Origin: Dysgonomonas sp. | Lineage (GTDB): Bacteria; Bacteroidota; Bacteroidia; Bacteroidales; Dysgonomonadaceae | DNA length: 7,401 bases | Assembly (NCBI GenBank): GCA_030151105.1 | Contig: JASLEN010000329.1 | Span: 1-7,401 of the forward strand | Direction of reading: 5' to 3' | Shown here: positions 1 through 5,909 of the stretch, in pieces | Layout of the letters: each line of letters begins with the position of its first letter | Position numbering within the stretch: the stretch's first letter is position 1 | Notes under the pieces: model-generated | Database searches by the model: none | Told to the model about the DNA's origin: nothing | What the model saw: only the letters and a program-made list of their open reading frames with translations | Made by a program: the position numbers and the translations under genes

Positions 1-400
1 GCCTAGCTTGTTAGCTATGCCTTATTTGGGTGATATTGACGTAAATGATCCTATCTATCAAAATACACGTAAGTTTGTTTGGAGTCAAGATAATCCTTAT
101 TTCTTCAAAGGTAAAGATGGAGAGGGAATTGGTGGTCCACACATCGGGTACGATATGGCTTGGCCAATGAGTATCATGATGAAGGCATTTACGAGTAGTG
201 ATGAAAAAGAAATCAAGGCTTGTATCGAAATGCTGATGCGTACAGATGCAGATACAGGTTTTATGCACGAATCATTTAATGTAAACAATCATCACGATTT
301 TACTCGTGAATGGTTTGCTTGGCAAAATACTCTTTTTGGAGAGTTGATTCTAAAACAAGTAAACGAAGGTAGATTGGATATGCTGAATAGTATAAAGTAA
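1..400 (+). CDS. GH125 exo-alpha-1,6-mannosidase, C-terminal fragment
   Basis: This is the C-terminal part (about 132 codons) of a glycoside hydrolase family 125 protein, formerly DUF1237, a metal-independent exo-acting alpha-mannosidase. The reading frame is open to the left edge (first full codon at base 2), so the start lies outside the window; the ATG at 17 is internal. The fragment begins PSLLAMPYLGDIDV and carries the family blocks GGPHIGYDMAWPMS and TGFMHESF, then REWFAWQNTLFGELIL shortly before the stop. Family members are about 430 residues, so roughly the last third is present. The glutamate of HESF probably matches the catalytic base described for clostridial GH125, by its distance from the C terminus; this is inference. 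In Bacteroidota these enzymes usually trim mannose from host or fungal glycans. Any signal peptide would be in the missing part. The gene converges on sufB, so the two are not co-transcribed. Confidence 0.9.
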   Translation, partial: PSLLAMPYLGDIDVNDPIYQNTRKFVWSQDNPYFFKGKDGEGIGGPHIGYDMAWPMSIMMKAFTSSDEKEIKACIEMLMRTDADTGFMHESFNVNNHHDFTREWFAWQNTLFGELILKQVNEGRLDMLNSIK

Positions 401-415
401 TGCTAATATAAAGTT

Positions 416-446
416 AAGGTGAGTATAGGATTCTTATACTTGCCTT
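416..446 (+). other. Stem-loop in the 3' untranslated end of the GH125 transcript
   Basis: A 12-bp stem (416-427 with 435-446) closes a 7-nt loop. Two of the pairs are G-U in the + strand transcript (420-442 and 421-441). The same positions would be A-C mismatches in a - strand transcript, so the fold favours the RNA of the GH125 gene. No U-run follows on the + strand, so it is not a terminator by itself. It lies just ahead of the strong palindrome at 454-491 and could act as a 3' stability element. That role is inferred. Confidence 0.45.
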
Positions 447-453
447 GTATAAT

Positions 454-491
454 AAAAAAGGTTGAGTTCAATATTGAACTCAACCTTTTTT
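454..491. terminator. Bidirectional intrinsic terminator between GH125 gene and sufB
   Basis: This is a perfect 38-bp palindrome: six A, a 13-bp arm GGTTGAGTTCAAT, its exact reverse complement, then six T. Read from either strand it gives a stable hairpin followed by a U-run. It sits between two convergent genes, 54 nt after the GH125 stop and 33 nt from the sufB stop, where a shared two-way terminator is expected. Confidence 0.9.
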
Positions 492-523
492 GTCATTATC
501 TCTTTATAAGTAGGATGTAGTAT

Positions 524-1984
524 TTATCCCACACTACCTTCCAGACTAATAGCCAATAGTTTTTGAGCTTCTACGGCAAACTCCATCGGAAGATGTTGCA
601 TCACTTCTTTTGCATATCCATTCACGATGAGGGCTACAGCTTTCTCATCATCTAGTCCACGTTGGTTGCAATACAAAATCTGATCTTCACTTACTTTAGA
701 AGTTGTAGCCTCATGCTCAATAATTGCAGTATGGTTGGCAATATCAGAATATGGGAATGTATGCGCACCACATCTGTCTCCAAGTAGCAAACTATCGCAT
801 TGCGAGTGGTTTCTAGCTCCTTCTGCCTTAGCAGCCACTTTCACCAAGCCTCGATATGAGTTTTGACTGTTTCCTGCCGAAATCCCTTTAGATACAATGC
901 GGCTTCTAGTGTTTTTACCTAAGTGGATCATCTTGGTTCCTGTATCGGCTTGTTGTTTGTGGTTGGTTACAGCCACAGAGTAGAACTCACCTACTGAATT
1001 GTCTCCAAGAAGGATGCAAGAAGGATATTTCCATGTTACAGCCGAACCAGTTTCAACTTGTGTCCAAGATATTTTCGAAGATACACCTTTACATATTCCA
1101 CGTTTGGTCACGAAGTTGTAAATTCCACCTTTGCCATCTTTGTCTCCAGGATACCAGTTTTGAACAGTAGAGTATTTTACTTCAGCTCTATCCATTGCTA
1201 CTATTTCCACAATAGCAGCGTGCAGCTGGTTCTCGTCACGTTGAGGAGCTGTACAACCTTCAAGGTAGCTTACGTATGAATCGTCGTCAGCCACAATAAG
1301 CGTACGCTCAAATTGTCCTGTATTTGCCGCATTGATACGGAAATAAGTTGAAAGTTCCATCGGGCAACGTACCCCTTTAGGTATATAACAGAATGATCCG
1401 TCACTGAAAACCGCAGAGTTTAGAGCTGCAAAAAAATTGTCAGCGTATGGAACCACAGTTCCTAAATATTTTTTCACCAATTCAGGATGTTCTTGCACAG
1501 CCTCGCTAAACGAACTGAATATAATCCCTTTCTCAGCCAATGTTTCTTTGAAAGTAGTTTTCACCGAAACGCTATCTATCACAGCATCTACAGCCATTGT
1601 TTGCACACCTGCTAGTATAGCGCGCTCATGCAATGGAATACCTAATTTTTCGAAAGTTTTCAGTAATTCTGGATCAACTTCGTCTAAACTCTTAGGTCCA
1701 TCTTTCACACTCTTGGGTGAAGCATAGTAGCTAATTGATTGATAATCTATTTCTGGTATTTGTAGCATCGCCCAATCTGGCATTTTTAGCGTAGTCCAAT
1801 GGCGGAATGCTTTCAGCCTGTATTCTAGTAGCCATTCTGGCTCGTTCTTTTTCGAAGATATCAGACGAACCACATCTTCGTCCAATCCTACAGGAATAAC
1901 CTCAGTTTCTACGTCTGTCACAAAGCCGTATTTGTATTCGCTGGTGGTTACTTCTTCTAATATTTTATCTTGTTCTGTCATCAT
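524..1984 (-). CDS. sufB: Fe-S cluster assembly scaffold protein SufB
   Basis: SufB is the scaffold subunit of the SUF system. With the ATPase SufC and the paralogue SufD it forms the cytosolic SufBC2D complex on which Fe-S clusters are built. The product is 486 residues, close to the 495 of E. coli SufB, and appears full length. Recognisable blocks are the N-terminal EPEWLLEYRLKAF (about 48-60), SDGSFCYIPKGVRCPMEL (194-211), YLEGCTAP (240-247), the long beta-helix core, and QCDSLLLGDRCGAHTFPY (395-412). Cys396 and the pair Glu423/Glu425 around His424 line up, by a constant offset of nine, with E. coli Cys405 and Glu432-His433-Glu434, which are implicated in cluster assembly and SufD pairing. 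Two ATGs in a row begin the gene (1984 and 1981); either could be the start, and no Shine-Dalgarno is visible. No sufC, sufD or sufS adjoins it: upstream is divergent coaA, downstream a terminator and a convergent gene. Confidence 0.96.
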   Translation of the reverse strand: MMTEQDKILEEVTTSEYKYGFVTDVETEVIPVGLDEDVVRLISSKKNEPEWLLEYRLKAFRHWTTLKMPDWAMLQIPEIDYQSISYYASPKSVKDGPKSLDEVDPELLKTFEKLGIPLHERAILAGVQTMAVDAVIDSVSVKTTFKETLAEKGIIFSSFSEAVQEHPELVKKYLGTVVPYADNFFAALNSAVFSDGSFCYIPKGVRCPMELSTYFRINAANTGQFERTLIVADDDSYVSYLEGCTAPQRDENQLHAAIVEIVAMDRAEVKYSTVQNWYPGDKDGKGGIYNFVTKRGICKGVSSKISWTQVETGSAVTWKYPSCILLGDNSVGEFYSVAVTNHKQQADTGTKMIHLGKNTRSRIVSKGISAGNSQNSYRGLVKVAAKAEGARNHSQCDSLLLGDRCGAHTFPYSDIANHTAIIEHEATTSKVSEDQILYCNQRGLDDEKAVALIVNGYAKEVMQHLPMEFAVEAQKLLAISLEGSVG

Positions 1985-2034
1985 TTATATGTGAGTTTAG
2001 TTGGGGCTCATAACACAAATTTTGCCCGATGTTA

Positions 2035-2042
2035 CAAATATA
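2035..2042 (-). promoter_or_regulatory. Candidate sufB promoter (-7 box)
   Basis: On the - strand this reads TATATTTG, a perfect match to the Bacteroidota primary sigma -7 consensus TAnnTTTG. About 20 nt further upstream (2063-2067) the - strand reads TTCTG, a weak version of the TTTG -33 element. A start roughly 7 nt past the box would give a 5' leader of about 40-45 nt before the sufB ATG. The match is direct; promoter activity is inferred. Confidence 0.55.
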
Positions 2043-2304
2043 CAGAGTTCTTACGACTTTAGCAGAACTTATAAATATTATAAATCACCAATATGACAAA
2101 CTTTAAGCTACAATAAGTTTAAGTCTTTGTCTAGAGAGAAATATAAAATAGTTCTAAGGCTTATAGTATATAAATTACTCATATCAGCTTCTTTAAGCTG
2201 TTATCCGACACAATAAACAGATATCTTACTGGAATAGTTCTTCAAAAAGTGATTTGTAGAATAGATTAACCTTTAAAAGTCTTTTTTATGCTTTTATTAT
2301 CATT

Positions 2305-2312
2305 TACCTTTG
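2305..2312 (+). promoter_or_regulatory. Candidate coaA promoter (-7 box)
   Basis: TACCTTTG matches the Bacteroidota -7 consensus TAnnTTTG exactly and ends 28 nt before the coaA ATG. The expected -33 region holds only a T-run (2282-2287), not a clear TTTG. Transcription starting about 7 nt downstream would leave a leader of about 20 nt. Confidence 0.5.
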
Positions 2313-2340
2313 CCTCTATCATTTATAACTTTTATGAAAA

Positions 2341-3288
2341 ATGATCGAAGAAATATATTCTGATAGTCCTTATCTTCATTTTACATTGAAGAAATGGTCA
2401 AAGCTGAGAGCTGATGAGCCTATGACTCTTACAGAAGATGAGGTGGAAACGTTGAGAGGTATTAACGAAGCATTCTCGATGGATTCGGTGCGAGAGATTT
2501 ATCTTCCACTTTCTCGTCTGTTGACCTATTATGTAGAGGCATTGAATCAGAGGCAAGAAGTGTTGATGAAGTTTTTGCAAGAGGAGAAACAAAAGATACC
2601 TTTCATAATTGGTATTGCAGGAAGTGTTTCGGTAGGCAAGAGTACAACGGCTCGTGTTTTGCAAGCTCTGTTGAGTCGTCGTCTTGAGCATCAAAATGTA
2701 GCGCTGGTCACTACCGATGGTTTCCTTTATCCCAATAAGGTGTTGGAGGAAAAGCAGCTGATGCATAAAAAAGGTTTCCCAGAATCTTACGATAGCAAAG
2801 CTCTTCTTCAATTTGTGATGGATGCAAAATCAGGAAAAAAAGAGTTGAGAGTTCCACAGTATTCACATCTTATATATGATGTCGTCCCTGATGAATATTT
2901 AACACTCAACGAACCAGATATCATAATTCTCGAAGGCTTGAATGTTCTCCAAAGTTGGCTCGATTATCCTAATGAAAAGCCAAGAGCCTTTGTTTCTGAC
3001 TTTTTAGATTTTTCTATTTATGTAGATGCTGATGAGCATGATTTGGAAGAATGGTATATTTCTCGTTTTATGAAGTTTAGAGAAGGAGCTTTTAAAGATC
3101 CAGACTCATATTTCAATGATTATACTAAACTGTCTGAGACGATGGCTATTGCCACCGCTAAAAATATATGGTACACGATCAATAGAGAGAATTTGTTGAA
3201 AAATATTCTCCCTACCCGTGGTCGAGCAAGCTTGATACTTCACAAGGGTGATGGGCATGCAGTAGATTATGTGAAGTTGAGAAAGTGA
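2341..3288 (+). CDS. coaA: Type I pantothenate kinase CoaA
   Basis: CoaA phosphorylates pantothenate with ATP, the first and usually rate-controlling step of coenzyme A synthesis, in the cytosol. The 315-residue product nearly equals E. coli CoaA (316) and follows it with an offset of one. The P-loop GSVSVGKS is at 94-101 (Lys100 = E. coli Lys101, shared by ATP and the feedback inhibitor CoA). The TTDGFLYPN block is at 124-132 (Asp126), and SHLIYD at 175-180 (His176). The pantothenate-pocket residues Tyr239, Arg242 and Asn281 are also kept. The N terminus (YLHFTLKKW, then EIYLPLSRLL at 52-61) aligns from the chosen ATG, supporting that start; no Shine-Dalgarno is seen. An earlier out-of-frame ATG at 2334 opens a 9-codon overlapping frame. 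Neighbours sufB (divergent) and galM (convergent) are unrelated, so this is a single-gene unit. Many Bacteroidota use the unrelated type III enzyme CoaX instead. Confidence 0.96.
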   Translation: MIEEIYSDSPYLHFTLKKWSKLRADEPMTLTEDEVETLRGINEAFSMDSVREIYLPLSRLLTYYVEALNQRQEVLMKFLQEEKQKIPFIIGIAGSVSVGKSTTARVLQALLSRRLEHQNVALVTTDGFLYPNKVLEEKQLMHKKGFPESYDSKALLQFVMDAKSGKKELRVPQYSHLIYDVVPDEYLTLNEPDIIILEGLNVLQSWLDYPNEKPRAFVSDFLDFSIYVDADEHDLEEWYISRFMKFREGAFKDPDSYFNDYTKLSETMAIATAKNIWYTINRENLLKNILPTRGRASLILHKGDGHAVDYVKLRK

Positions 3289-3308
3289 TTTCAGTAATGA
3301 TATAAATT

Positions 3309-3352
3309 ATAAAAGGAAAGAGGAGCTAAATTTAGCTCCTCTTTCCTTTTAT
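3309..3352. terminator. Bidirectional terminator between coaA and galM
   Basis: This is a perfect 44-bp palindrome whose core arm is AAAAGGAAAGAGGAGCTAAA followed by its exact reverse complement. It lies 20 nt after the coaA stop and 11 nt from the galM stop. U-runs after the hairpin are short (four T, then mixed A/T) in both directions, so it is a weaker intrinsic terminator by tract than the one at 454-491, though its stem is longer. Confidence 0.85.
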
Positions 3353-3363
3353 GTTATCTGTTT

Positions 3364-4434
3364 TTATTTCTTCACCGAAAACTTGTGACTTGTTTTACTC
3401 TTAAATGTATCTCCGACTTTAAGAATTACTGATGGATATTCTGGTTTGTTAATTGCATCGGGGAAGTGTTGTGTTTCAAAGCAAACAGCACTTCTCGCAG
3501 GATAACGTTTGCCTAGCTTTCCTTCAAAATTTCCTGACATCCAATTTCCAGTGTACATCTGTACTCCTGGCTCTGTTGTATATATATCCATTTGTACCCC
3601 TGTTTTAGGAGAGATGCAAGTCAGAGCATGTGCATATTCTCCTTCTTTTTTGTCGAACACAAAGGTGTGATCATATCCTCTTCCAAAGTGAAGTTGTTCA
3701 AAATCTTCATCAATACGAGAGCCAATCGTGTGTTCTGTAGTGAAGTCGAAAGGTGTTCCTTTTACAGACTCTGGCTTTCCATATGGAATAGCTGTGTCGT
3801 CAGTTGGCAAATATGTTGGAGCATGAAGAGTCAGCAAGTGATCGTTCACGCTAGAGTCTCCCATTCCAGAAAGGTTGAAGTAGGAGTGGTTTGTTAGATT
3901 CACTATTGTTGTCTTGTCTGTTGTAGCCTTGTAGTCAATCTCGAAAGCATTATCATCAGTCAAGCGATAAATCATCTCCACAGATAGATTTCCAGGATAG
4001 CCCTCTTCTCCATCTTTCGATAGATAAGTTAATTTTACGGATTGAGCGTCTAATTGTTCCATATCCCACACCACAGCATTGAATCCTTTGATTCCTCCAT
4101 GAAGGTTGTTAGGTCCATTATTGATTGCCAATTGATATTCTTTTCCTTCCAAGGTGAATTTTCCTTTAGCTATTCTATTTCCTGTACGTCCACATACAGA
4201 GCCGAAGAAAGGTTCTTCGGAAGATAGGTATTCTTGTAGGTTGTTGTGGCCAGTAACTACGTCAACATACTCTCCGCTCTTGGTTGGAACCATGATGGAA
4301 ACTACTTTTGCTCCATAGTTGAGAACAGTTAGCTCCATTCCATTGTTATTAGTAAGTATTGCTAACTGGGTGGCTTTTCCGTCCACTGTGCCCACAAAGT
4401 CATGAGGGTTGAGTCCTGATTTTGTTTTAGTCAT
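3364..4434 (-). CDS. galM: Aldose 1-epimerase (galactose mutarotase) GalM
   Basis: GalM interconverts the alpha and beta anomers of galactose, glucose and similar aldoses, feeding the Leloir pathway. The 356-residue product has the complete family signature: GRTGNRIAKGKF (82-93), NNLHGG (109-114), NLTNHSYFNLSG (179-190), GYDHTFVF (253-260), EPGVQMYTGNW (288-298) and CFETQHFPDA (318-327). By these motifs the catalytic pair is His183 (acid) and Glu320 (base), with Arg87, His112 and Asp255 as sugar-binding residues, matching Lactococcus GalM. The N terminus is polar with no signal peptide or lipobox, so the enzyme is probably cytosolic, unlike some exported Bacteroidota homologues. The ATG at 4434 lacks a Shine-Dalgarno. 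No galK, galT or sugar transporter adjoins it; it stands alone between a terminator and the divergent ftsX operon. Confidence 0.95.
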   Translation of the reverse strand: MTKTKSGLNPHDFVGTVDGKATQLAILTNNNGMELTVLNYGAKVVSIMVPTKSGEYVDVVTGHNNLQEYLSSEEPFFGSVCGRTGNRIAKGKFTLEGKEYQLAINNGPNNLHGGIKGFNAVVWDMEQLDAQSVKLTYLSKDGEEGYPGNLSVEMIYRLTDDNAFEIDYKATTDKTTIVNLTNHSYFNLSGMGDSSVNDHLLTLHAPTYLPTDDTAIPYGKPESVKGTPFDFTTEHTIGSRIDEDFEQLHFGRGYDHTFVFDKKEGEYAHALTCISPKTGVQMDIYTTEPGVQMYTGNWMSGNFEGKLGKRYPARSAVCFETQHFPDAINKPEYPSVILKVGDTFKSKTSHKFSVKK

Positions 4435-4494
4435 GATATTGAATTAAATCTTATAGGTTATAATTTGATGTTATTCATCCATTTAGTATTACAA

Positions 4495-4502
4495 CAAATA
4501 TA
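4495..4502 (-). promoter_or_regulatory. Candidate galM promoter (-7 box)
   Basis: The - strand reads TATATTTG, the same perfect TAnnTTTG box found ahead of sufB. A TTTG further upstream (4516-4519) is only 13 nt away, too close for the usual spacing of about 19-21 nt, so the -33 element is weak or absent. The predicted leader is about 55 nt. Confidence 0.45.
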
Positions 4503-4567
4503 GTTAATTAATGAACAAATACAGGAAGCAGAAGGACGAATATATGGAATAACTATTTATGAGAGAC

Positions 4568-4597
4568 TTTGAACTATTCTAGCTTAGTGTTGATTTG
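4568..4597 (+). promoter_or_regulatory. Weak candidate promoter for the ftsX operon
   Basis: TTTG at 4568-4571 is followed after 18 nt by TTGATTTG (4590-4597), one mismatch from TAnnTTTG. No better match to the Bacteroidota consensus was found on the + strand between galM and ftsX. If used, it would give a leader of about 110 nt. The 280-bp spacer shows no other clear feature. Confidence 0.25.
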
Positions 4598-4714
4598 TTT
4601 AATCTATTAAAAAAGGTAAATTATTCTATATCCTCCCTTTTATTTTGTTTCTTTGTTAGATATTTAGGTGTGTTGCATCTGTTTTGTATCTAGCCTAATC
4701 CTTTTAAGTACAAT

Positions 4715-5593
4715 ATGTCAAATAGAAATCAAGGAAAGTCAGTATCTTTTTTTACAGCAGGTGTAATCACAGTGGTGAGTATTACTCTTGTTCTTATTTT
4801 ACTCGGTCTCACAGCTTTGGTCGGACTAACGAGCAATGGGTTGGCATCAGTTCTGAAAGAAAATTTAGGAATTACGATCGAATTGGCAGCTGATACTCCC
4901 GATAAGGCAATTGTCAAGATGCAAAAAGAACTAGAGAGCAACGAATATCTAAAATCTGTAGTTTATATAAGCAAAGAAGAAATTAAAAAAGACTTAGTGG
5001 ATAAACTTGGTTTAGATCCAGAGGATGTACTCGGGTTCGATCCTGCACTCAGCTATTTCGATATTTATGTGAAGTCGGAATATGTGAATCCAGAGGGTAT
5101 GGAGAAAGTAAAAGCAAGTTTGAAGGGTAAAAACATTATTCAGAATATTATTTATAGTGATGAGGTTATTACCGAAGCCAATGAGACGCTTTCTGTTGCA
5201 GGAACAATCCTGTTAGGATTGACAGTTGTCTTAGTGCTTATTTCCTTTACTTTAATTAGAAGTATTATTCAACTCAATATATATTCCAAACGTTTTCTTA
5301 TCAATACCATGCAGCTAGTGGGAGCAACCAATGCTTTCATTCGTCGTCCTTTTGTGTGGCGTATGGTGTTCAATGGAATTATAGCTGCAGTGTTGGCAAG
5401 TTTTGCTATCACAGGTATTGTGTATTATGTGACAGGAGTTTTCCCAGAGATAATAACAATTATCACTACCAATGAGCTTTTGGCTACTTATCTAGTGGTG
5501 TTGGTGAGCGGAATTGTAATCTCTGCATTTGCAACAGCAACAGCAGTGAATAGATATTTGAAGATGACAACTAATAAACTTTATCGAGTATAA
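4715..5593 (+). CDS. ftsX: Cell division protein FtsX
   Basis: FtsX is the membrane subunit of the FtsEX complex, an ABC-type machine that couples ATP hydrolysis in the cytosol to activation of peptidoglycan hydrolases outside the inner membrane during division. The 292-residue product has the expected FtsX layout: a short cytoplasmic N terminus, helix 1 (about 16-38), an extracytoplasmic domain (about 40-158), then helices at about 161-184, 217-240 and 256-277. The loop after helix 2 carries NTMQLVGATNAFIRRPF (197-213), the conserved segment thought to contact the ATPase. The C terminus is short and basic. The ATPase gene ftsE, often directly upstream in proteobacteria, is not here; in Bacteroidota the two are commonly apart. 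This is the first gene of a + strand operon, 26 nt ahead of the DUF3098 gene. No clear Shine-Dalgarno is seen. Confidence 0.93.
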   Translation: MSNRNQGKSVSFFTAGVITVVSITLVLILLGLTALVGLTSNGLASVLKENLGITIELAADTPDKAIVKMQKELESNEYLKSVVYISKEEIKKDLVDKLGLDPEDVLGFDPALSYFDIYVKSEYVNPEGMEKVKASLKGKNIIQNIIYSDEVITEANETLSVAGTILLGLTVVLVLISFTLIRSIIQLNIYSKRFLINTMQLVGATNAFIRRPFVWRMVFNGIIAAVLASFAITGIVYYVTGVFPEIITIITTNELLATYLVVLVSGIVISAFATATAVNRYLKMTTNKLYRV

Positions 5594-5619
5594 AATAAAT
5601 ATTCTTTAGAAAAATAAAT

Positions 5620-5868
5620 ATGGATAAAAAGGATTTTGCATTCAGTAAAAAGAACTACATCATTTGTATTGTGTCTGTGCTCATTATTGTTGTAGGATTT
5701 ATAATGATGACAGGACCAGCTTCGACTATCGAAGGAGGTTTTGAACCAGATATCTTTAGTACACGACGTATAGTGGTAGCTCCTATGATGTGTTTCTTTG
5801 GCTTTTTGCTGATGATAGTAGGGATACTATATCCAAGACCCAAAACAAATACTGACAAAGTAGCCTGA
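5620..5868 (+). CDS. DUF3098 family small membrane protein
   Basis: This 82-residue protein of unknown function matches the DUF3098 family by its length, sequence pattern and position between ftsX and uppP; the assignment is from memory, not a search. A charged N terminus (MDKKDFAFSKKNY) leads into a first hydrophobic helix (about 13-33). A short polar loop (about 34-48) contains GGFEPDIFSTRR. A second helix (about 50-70) is followed by a short hydrophilic tail. The polar segments suggest a hairpin with both ends in the cytosol. It lies 26 nt after ftsX and 41 nt before uppP, all in one direction, so co-expression is likely. Its neighbours suggest a link to the cell envelope or division, but nothing in the sequence shows an enzyme active site. 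Confidence 0.85.
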   Translation: MDKKDFAFSKKNYIICIVSVLIIVVGFIMMTGPASTIEGGFEPDIFSTRRIVVAPMMCFFGFLLMIVGILYPRPKTNTDKVA

Positions 5869-5909
5869 CTGAAGTAATAGAATAAGTAACATAATATTAA
5901 AACTACTAG

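Larger units (their letters stand above)
1985..2340. other. AT-rich divergent intergenic spacer, sufB / coaA
   Basis: This 356-bp gap separates two divergent genes and is strongly AT-rich. It holds a candidate promoter for each gene, described separately. Other visible structure is slight: two TTATAA hexamers 3 nt apart (2069-2083) just upstream of the sufB promoter, a short hairpin CAGCTT/AAGCTG (2185-2200) with no U-run after it, and the 9-mer CTTTAAGCT occurring twice (2101-2109 and 2191-2199). I see no convincing small gene, tRNA or riboswitch. The long spacer leaves room for regulator binding to sufB, but no known operator is recognisable. Confidence 0.6.

Noticed and set aside
1437..1727. 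96-codon open frame on the + strand inside sufB
   Set aside because: It is antisense to the conserved SufB coding sequence, with no recognisable product.
2101..2199. Direct repeat CTTTAAGCT at 2101-2109 and 2191-2199
   Set aside because: A 9-base match in a 356-bp AT-rich spacer is easily chance, and no further copies were seen.
2185..2200. Short hairpin CAGCTT-CTTT-AAGCTG in the sufB/coaA spacer
   Set aside because: It has only six pairs with no U-run after it and sits mid-spacer, so there is no support for a terminator or riboswitch.
2398..2811. 137-codon open frame on the - strand inside coaA
   Set aside because: It lies wholly antisense to a gene with full family motifs, and its translation shows no recognisable domain.
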